A stretch of DNA of 64,000 bases from positions 850,835-914,834 of the forward strand of contig NC_037265.1 of the NCBI RefSeq assembly GCF_000002425.4, in the 5' to 3' direction. The position numbers and the translations under genes were made by a program. Under the pieces are notes generated by a model that did no database searches, had not been told where the DNA came from, and saw nothing but the letters and a program-made list of their open reading frames with translations. How positions within the stretch are numbered: position 1 is the stretch's first letter; every line of letters starts with the position of its first letter. Shown piece by piece: positions 49,091-59,141 of this stretch. The stretch is from Physcomitrium patens. Taxonomy: Eukaryota; Streptophyta; Bryopsida; Funariales; Funariaceae.

Positions 49091-49560
49091 TCAATATTTA
49101 AATCAATAATTAAAAAAGAGATATGGCTCTTAATGACTCTAATTTTGATAAAAGCAATATTGTAATCTAATTTTTTGATACATATAAAGATATGTGTAGG
49201 TATAGAAGAGGTGAGTATTGTGATGCATTTAATTTAAATATATCAAAGATATTTAGAGAATAATTAATTTTACTTATGAAAAAGGAGATGACAAACATAA
49301 TACTAATACATTTACAAATTTGAATAGAATTTAGAGTATAAAATTATTATCTTGAATAGATTATTTGAGCTTGAAGATATTGTCTTTCAGGATAAATATC
49401 CCCTTCTATAGTGGTTTAAGATGGATATTGGGCGAGGATTAGGAATAGGGATTTTTGGCATCTGGGATTTTAATTTTCTTAGAGAGGAAGAGAAAGGGGG
49501 GCTAGGACTGAAAGAAGTGGAAAGGAAGAGATTGCTGGAATTTTAAGAAAATGGACGAGA
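49091..49560. other. AT-rich stretch 3' of the old family B element
   Basis: Possible 3' LTR of the old family B element by position, but without convincing similarity to the family B LTR at 54526-55791. A G-rich stretch (GAGAGGAAGAGAAAGGGGGG, about 49482-49501) stands out. Confidence 0.3.
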
Positions 49561-50100
49561 TTCAAGCCTAGTTCAAAGTTTTAAAGGTAACTTATAATAT
49601 TTTTATTTTTTTATTTTAGAATTTGAAAAGAAGTTAGATCATATTTTTAGCTTTTCAATAAGCTATAATATGCAAGAAATAGAGCTATGAAAAGGAAGAA
49701 CCATGTGAATTTATAAAAAGGGAGGAAGGTCACTGGAGTTATTAGGCAGTGAGATACAAAACTAGTTAGAGATTTCTATGTTATTTCTTGTATTTCCTTT
49801 TTTTTATTCTGAAATTTTGAAAAAAGTTGGGTCTTATTGTTAGCTTTCTAACAAGCTATTTCATGCAAGAAAAAAAGCTGTGATTAGTGAGATTCACATG
49901 AATTTGTTGGAGAAGGTTTATTGGAATTTTTGGACAGCAGAATTTAAGACTGGTTTGGAACTTTCTATGCCATATACTAAATTTTTTTTCTTTTATTTTA
50001 AAAACTTGAAATAAGCTAAAACTCATTGTTAGCTTTCTAATAAGCCTTAGTATGTGAAAAGAAGAGATATGACAAAGGAGATTCAAGCTAATTTATAGAT
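49561..50100. repeat. Three tandem ~190-bp repeats
   Basis: AGCTTTTCAATAAGCTA (about 49650), TAGCTTTCTAACAAGCTA (about 49841) and TAGCTTTCTAATAAGCC (about 50030) recur at ~190-bp spacing, each followed by ATGCAAGAAA-like sequence and preceded by a T-rich run and GAAAAAAGTTGG-like sequence. They may be internal LTR repeats. Confidence 0.6.
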
Positions 50101-51229
50101 AAGGATTTTGAGATAGTGACTATAGTAAGCAACTAATTTTTTTCTTCTTTGATTTGGCTCTTATTTTTTCAAGATTTTATTTTTAGACTTTTATAATCTA
50201 ATATTTTAGCTTGAGTTTAACTCAATAAGCTAAACTTTATTTAAATTGAATTAGTAAAAAATAAATTATAAGTTTTTAATGAGATGAGATTAAAGTTTAA
50301 GATTTGAATTAAGAATTGGATACATCTTGGTATATGAAAGAAATTAGTCTAAATTTTTTAATTAACTTTTGGCTATCTTTTTTATATTTAATTTCATTTG
50401 AATAATATTGTACTTTTTACAATCCACTTGCAATCAAAGATCATATATTCTCTTAAAGAAGATTGCCCTCTTAATAGTATGCCTTTCAATAACACTCTAA
50501 TTTATATAACTCAAGTAAATATTTGTTACTCCATTTTTTATAGGTTTGAAATGCCTTATACTCCAAGTATTGTACTAAAGGCTTAAAAGTATACTATTCA
50601 TTAAAAATGAGACTTTTGATGCTTCTTTTTTATGTATATTTGAAACTTTAGTTTTCAAATTGGCAAAGAAATGCTCCAAGCCCTTCACCATATTACAAAG
50701 ATTATCTTCTATCTTGTAAAATGTGTCCATCTTCAAGACCCAAAGCCTTTGAGAAATTTTAATATTAAAACATGCTAAGAAGCCTTGTTAGTATATATCT
50801 TTGGTCCAAAGACCTTAGTATAGTTATTATTTAAGTAGTCTAATGAAAGAAATCAATAATATTGACTCCTAAGATACACCATAAAAAAACTACTTAGATA
50901 ACTGTAATTACCTAAAATGGCAAATTATGCTTGCAAAACCACCAAGCTTTGTAATTCATTAATAATCACCTCCGGATCACTATAAGTTCAACATATCTAT
51001 AAACAAAATAATTTAGCTAGCCATCAGTCTGATCTCATTCTAAGAATATATCTATCAATACAAATTAGGATAAACACAAAATGAGATAACTATGGAAAAT
51101 CTCCAAATACAATATCTGCAACTAGAGAAAGATATAAAAAATGAAATCCAAAAATCCACACTACATCCTTATTTCCAAGAATACATCAGTAAAAATCAAA
51201 AGTGGATTAAAACAACTTGTATTTACCTA
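50101..51229. other. AT-rich spacer, nothing recognised
   Basis: Short chance frames only. No repeat or coding feature could be supported. Confidence 0.4.
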
Positions 51230-51580
51230 CAGTATCATGTAGTAATACAATTATATAGTAAAAAATGAAAATATAGATATTATCATTACAAAGTCTTATA
51301 AAAAGATGTAATAAAAAAATAAAAATAAATATTAGAAAGATAGTAAAAGATTTAATCTTAATGCTATCTTCTGTAGAAAAAATTTCTATTTACTTTATAG
51401 AAGCATAAATAAGCCAAATCAAAATAAATGAGATAAAAATTTCATAATTTATATTTAAAAAAAATTAATAATAGGTTAAACCAAAATTTATCTCAAATTT
51501 TTAGAAATTGATATCCAAAAAAGACCAATTATTAACTTGGATTGAAATCAAATCCCAAGGTATAAATCTATACCTATGTC
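51230..51580 (+). repeat. Family B LTR 5' fragment
   Basis: Aligns loosely with 13430-13770, the 5' part of the family B solo LTR: TTTACTTTATAGAAGCATAAATAAG against TTACTTTGTAGGACCATAAATAAG, then GAAATTGATATCC and GGATTGAAATCAAATCCCAA. It ends abruptly at the family C LTR. Confidence 0.5.
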
Positions 51581-52118
51581 AAAAGAGTAACAGTATGTCT
51601 TAAATAAACATCTTAACTTCAAACGGCTATAACTTTTTCACCCTAACTCCAAATCCTCGAATTTTTGTACACAAATTGTACCCCAAATCCTAAACTTTAA
51701 GACTTTAGCTTGTTATTTCCAAATTCTTTCGAAAGAGGAACCCTAATACCTAATAAGGCCTCAGGCAGCCTCCTTGAAGCCCATTGGATATGGTATTCGA
51801 CCAATAGGGATGAAGTTCCCCATTCCTTGCCTTCATCTAACCATGCTTTGCTTTTATCCCTCCCAATTAGCCTCCTATTAGTTTAGATTTTCATCCTTAG
51901 GTTTCCACCTTCTCCCAAGGCTTCATACTAAACATTTAGCTCTTACATATATATTTTTTTTAATGTCAAAATCAAAAGAAGTAAAGAAACAAAGTAAAGT
52001 TTCTTATACCAACTCCTTTTAATTTAATCTACTAGCCATTCTAACACACATCTAGATTTATCAAAATATAATATGTTTTAGCTAATTTTTACATACTGTA
52101 AGCATTTACAGTATGACA
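51581..52118 (-). repeat. Family C 3' LTR, truncated
   Basis: On the minus strand it begins TGTCATACTGTAAATGC at 52118 and is colinear with the first ~540 bp of the solo LTR at 8817-10101, then stops at about 51581. It directly follows internal sequence of the Ty3/gypsy element to its right, in the same orientation, which identifies the TGTCRTAC LTRs as those of family C. Confidence 0.7.
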
Positions 52119-52515
52119 GTGCGTCTAGCTCTCACATTTCGGCCATTGTCCTCTTTGTTTGTAGCTCGCTTTGTACTTTCAATTGCCATGACGCTCCTCC
52201 TCTCAAACTCTTAATTGGAACTACTATGCTCAAAAACTTAAAAAACACAAGAACTAGTAATCTCAGAAAACAACCAAGAACGACAATACAGAATGACTTC
52301 TAATTGGTGTCCTACTCCTATTCTCTTACTACCAATAATCATGACAACATATTATCCATACTGTCCGTTTCTCACCTCCGTCCCATCTGACACATTAATA
52401 ATTACTAACTATCTTTTCAACTGACTCTACATCTTAATGCACTTATACCATACTTTGGTCTATCTTGTATCCATTCGAAGTCACCCCTCCAAAAAATAAA
52501 AACTCGTCCCAGGTT
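52119..52515 (-). other. Non-coding region between family C integrase and 3' LTR
   Basis: About 400 bp after the pol frame. It holds the purine-rich TTTGAGAGGAGGAGCG, a candidate polypurine region, ~75 bp before the LTR. No further ORF was seen. Confidence 0.4.
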
Positions 52516-54525
52516 TTATGTATTATATAACCATAATCGATTCCCGTTAATGCAGATACTAAAGCAATGGTCCATGAAATCCTCCAATTGAATAGACCTA
52601 TTGGAAAAACCTTCAATCACCCGATATGATCCATGCCAACGAACTTGAAATTTTCCCGAAAAATGATTAAACCGGCTATCATATAGTAATACCAAATCAT
52701 TAGGCATAAAAATCTTCAGATGTAGTTTACTATCATAGTAACTCTTCTTCCATTTTTGAGTTGCTTCCATGTAAAAAAGAGCTGTAGCCCGTATTTCATC
52801 TAATTCTTTCAATTTTGCCAATAGAGAATGTAAAGACTCTTTGTCACTAAGTCGTTCATCCAAGGCAATCCGTAAAATTTGAACCTCCAACTTGATGGCT
52901 AAAATTACCTCTTGACCATAAACTAGTTGAAATAGAGTAGAATTGGTAGTTACTTTATATGCAGTGTGATATGCCGACAAAGCCGCAAAGAGTTTGGTCT
53001 TCCAATCGGTACCCGCCTTCGAAATTGTCTTAGTCAAGACCTTGCAAAAAATTCCATTGGTCTTTTCCGTTTGCCCATTAGCACAAAGATGATATTGAGT
53101 GGTTTTTTGATACTTAATCTTATATATGTTCGTCAAGGCAGCTATGATAGCATTTAGGAAATGGATGCCACAATTGCTTACCAATTCCTTCGGACACCCA
53201 AATCGAGTTATAATATTCTCATATAGAAATGTAGCCATCGTACTGACATTATCACGACGGGTAGCAATAGCCTCTACCTATTTTGTTACATAGTCCGTGG
53301 CGACTAAAATAAATTGCTTCTAGCCAGGTTTTGAGGTTGGTGCAATGTGATCGACAAAATCAATACCCCATTTTTCAAACGGTGCCTATGCCAAGATTGG
53401 AACTAACGGCATGGCGGAAGTGCCCGTGGGTCGACCAATTCGTTGACAAGGATCACAACAACGAACAAATTGGTACGCATCAGAAAACATTGTGTGCCAC
53501 CAATATCCGGCCAATAAAGCCTTGCGAGCAATACTATCTCTCGCAAAATGACTACCACAAGTATTCAAATGGCAACCTTCAAAGATCGACTGTACTTCAC
53601 TTAAAAAGATACAGTGATATAAAATGCCATCTTTGCCTTGTTTATACAAAGTATCGTGAATCATTGTATACGAGGCACTCTTCAGAATGAGTTACTTCTT
53701 AAGCTTCTCGATGAAAGTTGACGAAAAGGTGTCGAAGGTCAGAAACTGAATGATTTCACTATACTCGAGGAAAATCACATCCACCACAAATAATTCGACA
53801 TTAGAAAGAGTATCTGACATAGGCTCGTTGCTGAAAATATTAGATAACCAGGATAAATGATCAACATTGGCATGTTTCTTCCCAGGTCGTACGACAATCA
53901 TAAAATTGAACTCTTGTAAGAGTAAGATCCATCGGGCAATGCGCCCACTCAATTGAGACTTGTTAATCATATATTTAAGGGCATCATGATCCATATAAAA
54001 AACAAATGAATACCCAAGCAAATAATGCCCAAATTTTTGAACTGAGTATATCATATTCAATGCTTCTCGTTCAGTAGTAGTATAATTACGTCCGATAGCT
54101 ACCAATTGCCGAGTGGCATAATAGATAGGATGATGTAGATCCTTGTCATCCTTCTGACTTAACACCAATCCAATAGCTACATTAGATGCATCAATATACA
54201 CATGAAAGAGCTCCGTCCAACAAGGAGCCACCAATATTAGTTCAGAGACCAATTTTGACTTCAATGCTTTAAAGGCCATAGTACACTCCATCGTCCAGAT
54301 GGAACTAGTATAATCTGATGGAGGTTTCTTTACTAAATTTGTTAAAGTTTGATAAATAACTACGAACGAACGAATGAATCTTTGATAATAACTGACATGG
54401 CCCATAAACCCATGATCGATGGAGACCATCTTTGGATGAAGCAAGTTCATTATATGCTGTACTTTGTTAGGATTCATAGCAAAATCATGACTGGAGATGA
54501 TATGTCCCAATAATTTATCATACGG
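52516..54525 (-). pseudogene. Family C Ty3/gypsy pol (RT end, RNase H, integrase)
   Basis: On the minus strand the frame enters at 54525 within the RT thumb (LLGHIISSHDFAMNPNKV), followed by RNase H (YIDASNVAIGLVLSQ), its end (YMDHDALKYMI), the integrase zinc region (CGSHFARDS and CCDPCQRIGRPT) and the core (GIDFVDHIAP ... VSNCGIHFLN ... NGQTEKTNG). It is one frame with four stops: one near 53690 and three between 53240 and 53390. The second catalytic Asp (usual S-D-R-G-T) reads S-N-C-G-I. No chromodomain follows. The 5' half is missing because a family B element is inserted at 54525. Confidence 0.8.
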
Positions 54526-55791
54526 TGTCGTATTACGTACTTTTCTACTCGAGAACGCGCCGGGTGTTTGGCTATAGAAGGTAGTATGGAGATTCGCCGA
54601 TAGTCAAGCAGTCTATCAGTTTTTGACTGCTAGAATATAAACGACTGCAACAATATACCGTAAATCTATACGAATGCTCTTCGACTGCTTGTCGAAGTCC
54701 TTTTTGCCCCAGCCGGTAGGTCTCTAGACGTTACAGAGAACCCCGAACAACCCAAACTATTAATCTTCAATACCGCTTTGTACTTACGATCTTGTATCCA
54801 CTGACTGTCTTGTTAGATTAATCCAATAAATTTCATTCACTCCGCATACTCAATCCTATAAACATCATTTTAATCCTTCAATCACAGACGTAACTCGATT
54901 TCACAAAACAGTCAAGAGTACTCAAATCCACTTCATTAAAAATCGCGATTCACCATTACAACACTGACTTCAGCAACGATTGCCTCAGTCTTCCCAAAAC
55001 TCTATGAAGAAGAAAAATCCAATTCTTCGTCTTTTCTTCTCTGACCCGAAGCATGAAGCTCCTCTCCAGTCCCCTTGATCCTCAAAACCTCCAATGAAAA
55101 TGAACTAGTAACCTTGCAAAAAGCTTGAAGCTAGCTCCCCGATTCCCCGAAAAAAACCCCCCTCCCCCCTCTAAAACTATTCTGTCTCCTAACGTTATCC
55201 TCTGAATTTCTTCAATCTTCCATCTTAGATCCGAAATTGGCTCCCGCCGTCAGAGCTTAGATCCGAAATTGGCTCACGTCATCAAGGCCTTCTCCTCCGT
55301 TTTTATCTTTAAGAGATCCATTTACCGCAAACAACGTTCCCTGAAACGGCACAGAGAACAGGATAGCCCGAAACAGAATCGAAACCCCGTAATCGGGACC
55401 ACATTAAGTCGCCCGACCAATTCAGGTCCCATATTGGGTAAGATGCCCGTAATAACCTAGATTTTCCCGTAACTAGACTGCATTGGGTTGCCCCACCAAT
55501 ACAGGTCTCATATTGGGTAAGAGGATCTGGATTGGATTCTCAAAATTGGATCCAATTGGCTCTTCGAACTGGTCGTGTGAATTGGTCCTTCTCTTCCTGC
55601 TGACTCCCGTTATTGGAATCAAATGGAGCATTTCAGTATGCCCCGGCTGACTGTAACGGGGTGACTGAACCTGACCACTCAGTATTTGCGCTGGAGTTGA
55701 TAGATGCTCCCAATATTCGAGGTAACTGAATATTAATAAAATTCTCCTTTCTTTTTTTATTTTCACTATATACTCATGTTACAACACGACA
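54526..55791 (-). repeat. Family B 3' LTR
   Basis: 1266 bp; on the minus strand it starts TGTCGTGTTGTAACATG and ends GTAATACGACA, giving 6-bp inverted ends TGTCGT/ACGACA. It is preceded by the purine-rich AGAGGAGATGGA. Less AT-rich than older copies. Internal direct duplications: CTTAGATCCGAAATTGGCTC at about 55225 and 55257, and a ~45-bp segment with CATATTGGGTAAGA at about 55431 and 55511. The left flank ACGG (54522-54525) would be one arm of the target duplication. Confidence 0.85.
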
Positions 55792-55853
55792 TCCATCTCC
55801 TCTGAACCTGTGCATCCTTCGGTATGCACCAATTTACCCAATTGCGGTTTGAT

Positions 55854-58032
55854 TCAAAATATATCCCCTACGTCTTTGTCCAGTTCGCCTTCGTCACCTT
55901 CATTATCCAAATCACTTTCATCTTCTTGCTGCGGAATCTCTATACCTTCATTAAGGTCTTCCATATTCATCTCTGCGTGTCTTTGTTTAAATATTTTTAC
56001 TCGCTTCCCTGCAATTGGTATTTTCAATTTTGTACCATCTAACTCTTGTAATGAGTAAGTCGCATTATCATGAACAGTTGTTACCACATATGGTCCAAAC
56101 CAACGTTTTGAAAATTTCCGCAAAGTACTATGTTGATTATCCAGACTATTGTCATAAACAAGTACCCAGTCACCTTCCTCGATTGCCTTTGGTCTCAACC
56201 GATGTTGCTTATCGAATCGCACCTTATTTTGTAACCTTGCTCTTTTCAACTTTTCCAATGCTATATGGACATCTTCTGTTCTTTGCTCCAATTGTCGAAT
56301 CCTAATAGCCAGAAGTTCTTCTCTTGTCAATCCATCTTCCCATGGTAGCATACTCCAAGTAAGTACCTTTTCTTCAATCGACATAATTGGTTTTTGACCT
56401 CTCATAAGTTCTACTGGCATATATCCAGTCACCGAACTATGTGTTGTTCGATCAGCCCATAACGCAAATGACAAAAGTCGTGGCCACTCTTTAACTTTCC
56501 CATTACAAGCTTTAACCAATGCTTTCACAATCGACGGGTGACCGCGTTTCTTTTTTGCATTTCCTTCTGGATTATAAGCAGTAGTCAGCGATAGTTTAAT
56601 TCCACTTTTTTCAAAGAACTTACGAGCTTCTTGTGCATTTAATTCTCCACGATCTGCAGTGATTTTTCCTACGCACCCGTCATGGCAAATGACATCTTCA
56701 AGCAAAAACCTACAAATCCCCTCTGTAGTTTTTGTCCTCAATGCTCTTCCTTCTACTTGATTTGATAAATCTTCACGAGCTAAAACCAAATATCTCATCT
56801 GCCATAACCCAACCGGCATAATAACCAAATCAACAATCCATTTAAAATGAATAGCCAGAGGATACGTAGAATGAAGACCATCTCGATGTTGGATATTAGA
56901 ATACGATTGACAGATTTCTCATGACTCTACAAATGAGAACACATCTCGATACATATTTTTCCACCAATATCGTTCCTTGAGTTTAGCAAAAGTAGTCCAG
57001 ATTCTTCTATGCCCTGCCCATAAACTATCATGAAACTCCTTTAATAATTTTAGTCTTTCTTCCTTTTTGCCTATCACTCGTTATGGCATCCCAATTCCTT
57101 TTTTCGATCTCTTCCATAAGAATCCATCTCGAAGTAAAAATCCATATGCTTTTTTTCTTATTTGTTTGAATTTTTCTGTAGACCAATTCTCTTGCTTAGT
57201 CAAGATATTCAAGTAATGACCAATATTCAATAATTCTCCTTCAAAAGATTCTTCAAGAAATAGCTTGTCTTCTCTGTTGAGATTTGATATTGAATAGAAT
57301 TTCAATCCGACATCATCAATGTCTTCAACCATTTCGTCCTCCCTCTCGTATGTTGCTCGAGATAGCATGTCTGCTACTAAATTGTCCTTCCCAGTAATAT
57401 GCATAAATTTTGGATTTAGTGACTTAATATAAGCAATCCATCTCAACATTGCAATATCTGGCGTTGAACAGTTAATAATCATTCCAAGCAATGGCAAGCA
57501 ATCTGTTTCAATTACTACTACTGCCCCAATCAAATAGTCCTTTTCAGCTTTCATAGCCGAAACGACTCCCCAAAGTTCTCTTTTGACTTGCGAATATGCA
57601 CGCTGACGAATACTTAAAACTTTAGCTCTAAATCGAATAGCAAATCTATTCCCACTTGAATCATCTTGACCCACAGCCCATCCAACGGCAATTGGACTAG
57701 CGTCTACAGTAAGAATCACTGGTCTATTGCACTTATAATCAACCTTCCTCAATATTGGAGGTGACATCAATAATTTCTTCAATCTTTGTATTGCCTGAAT
57801 ATGCCTTTCTTCCCATTTAAATCGGTAACCCTTGTGTAACAGTTCATATAATGGATCCGCTATGTGAGCAAAATGAGGAATCCAGATTCGATAAAATACA
57901 CATGCACCCAAAAACCTGCGAACCTCTGTTAAAGAATCACAATCCTCTTTCATCCTTCCAATTGCATCAACTTTAGTCGGATCTGATTTTCTTCCGTAAG
58001 ATCCACATAAATGTCCAACAATTACAACCTCT
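55854..58032 (-). pseudogene. Family B Ty3/gypsy pol (RT end, RNase H, integrase)
   Basis: A single frame from 58032 to 55854 interrupted by two stops: TAA after GIGMP (just below 57081) and TGA at about 56923-56928, at the first Cys of the integrase pair (S-stop-E-I-C where S-C-E-I-C is expected). It starts inside RT (VVIVGHLCGSYGRKSDPTKV), then EVRRFLGACVFYRIW, RNase H (LTVDASPIAVGWAV, ETDCLPLLG, DNLVADMLSRA), integrase H..H (FHDSLWAGHRR) and core (ITADRGEL ... TTAYNPEGNAKKKRGH). The Glu of DD35E appears as Lys. The tail is acidic (QQEDESDLDNEGDEGELDKD). The 5' half is displaced by the family A element inserted at 58033. Confidence 0.85.
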
Positions 58033-58198
58033 TGTCAAGGTCAAAGACTCGATGAGGAAAAATATACACCAAAAGGCTATCTTGATATAATAAGTCAAAA
58101 TATAAACAAGTAGGTATATTAAAAGGAAACTGGAATGGCTATTGCCGCAAGACAAGAAACTAAAGACTCTTGAACCTGGACTTGAAGCAAGAAAGGAG

Positions 58199-58240
58199 TT
58201 GACAAGAGTGAAGAAGCCTTCACTCTTATCTCTATATATA
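58199..58240 (-). promoter_or_regulatory. LTR core promoter: TATA box and predicted transcription start
   Basis: TATATATAG starts at 58240 and ACTCTTGTCAA starts at 58209, 31 nt downstream, the usual plant TATA-to-start distance. The same spacing is found in both LTRs of the old element (7970/8001 and 17831/17862). The start is predicted, not measured. Confidence 0.6.
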
Positions 58241-58353
58241 CTATCTAACTAGGGGCTACGTGGCGACGTTCTATAGGACCTCCAATATGTGTTGACTTTG
58301 TAGGACACATGCCTTGACTTACAAGGTAAGTTTTTCTACGTGTGGGCCACAAA

Positions 58354-58376
58354 GTTAGCTTGATCTTCAAGCTAAC
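58354..58376. promoter_or_regulatory. Perfect 10-bp dyad in family A U3
   Basis: GTTAGCTTGA-TCT-TCAAGCTAAC, about 145-167 bp upstream of the predicted start. In the old 5' LTR the dyad survives as TAGCTTGT-AAA-ACAAGCTA (7837-7855) with the innermost pair swapped on both arms. It is a candidate binding site for a dimeric factor. Confidence 0.5.
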
Positions 58377-58587
58377 AACATGTGTGGCACATGGCCAACT
58401 TGTTGACCACGTTTCTAATCCAAAAAGTCAATTAAAGACACCTATGAAGTCAAAGCAGCGTCTAGGAAGTTTCTAGGAAGCTTCTATATTAAATATTATA
58501 CAATTAACTTACTTTTATCTACTTTTACTTACTTCTACCTATTTCTATATGTAATTGTTAGCTTACATGATTATGGCCGTGACATTA

Positions 58588-58597
58588 CCCCCCTTCT
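58588..58597 (-). promoter_or_regulatory. Polypurine tract
   Basis: AGAAGGGGGG, three nucleotides before the 3' LTR (AGAAGGGGGGTAA|TGTCAC), the usual site of plus-strand DNA priming. Confidence 0.75.
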
Positions 58598-58624
58598 AGA
58601 GACGAGTTCCACGAGGAGCAGTCA

Positions 58625-59047
58625 TCATATGCTGAGGAAATCTATGATGCGACGAATTATATTCGCCACATACTCTGATCTCTGTTCGCTTCGAAGATGA
58701 TTGATAGGGCCTCTCAACCATCGGTAGTGTCCTATACCAGAGCGGGAAGACCACCGAGTTATTTGATCATTATTGAGGCCTTCATAACTTCCTTCGAATA
58801 GAATATTCGGAACACTATCAGGAGTTGTTCCTACCTCTAGCAAAATCACCAAACATCGGGAGTCCCTTCCCAAATCGTGATACCAAACGCATTGTATCTC
58901 ACCATCTGTTCGAGGAAGAACATGTCGTTCTTGAAGATCTTCATCTCGATTGCGTCGTCTTGAAGGTTGTGACAATCGTAATGTCTCGTCCAGCAGGTCA
59001 GCAAACGAAGGTTCTTGAGTTGAATCCGTTGGTTGTTGGCTCTCCAT
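58625..59047 (-). CDS. Extra 3' ORF of family A element, unknown function
   Basis: 140 codons with a true ATG (59045-59047), between the pol stop (94 nt upstream) and the polypurine tract. The N-terminal 50 residues are polar and charged (LSQPSRRRNRDEDLQERH). The middle carries the best conserved block, WYHDLGRDSRCLVILLE and PNILFEGSYEGLNNDQI. The C-terminus is an amphipathic RSEYVANIIRRIIDFLSI. There is no signal peptide, membrane segment or zinc motif. Homologous, indel-free sequence occurs in the old copy at 17037-17459, and a more decayed third copy lies at about 3210-3545. No known family comes to mind; it is not a typical envelope protein. An accessory role is inference. Confidence 0.75.
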   Translation of the reverse strand: MESQQPTDSTQEPSFADLLDETLRLSQPSRRRNRDEDLQERHVLPRTDGEIQCVWYHDLGRDSRCLVILLEVGTTPDSVPNILFEGSYEGLNNDQITRWSSRSGIGHYRWLRGPINHLRSEQRSEYVANIIRRIIDFLSI

Positions 59048-59141
59048 TTAATTAGCGTCACAAATGTAAAGAAGTTACAAACAAGGATAGGAAATTGAGT
59101 GTTATCTTGCCTCAATCTTGTCTCTTTTATAAGAGAGATTT

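Larger units (their letters stand above)
58033..58584 (-). repeat. 3' LTR of young family A element
   Basis: 552 bp; on the minus strand TGTCACGGCC ... GACCTTGACA, with 5-bp inverted ends TGTCA/TGACA. The U3 part holds a perfect 10-bp dyad (58354-58376) and a TATA box TATATATAG (58240-58232). The predicted start ACTCTTGTCAA is at 58209-58199, leaving about 177 nt of R-U5. Confidence 0.9.

Noticed and set aside
53331..53690. 119-codon plus-strand frame
   Set aside because: Antisense to the family C integrase zinc-binding region; no independent signal.
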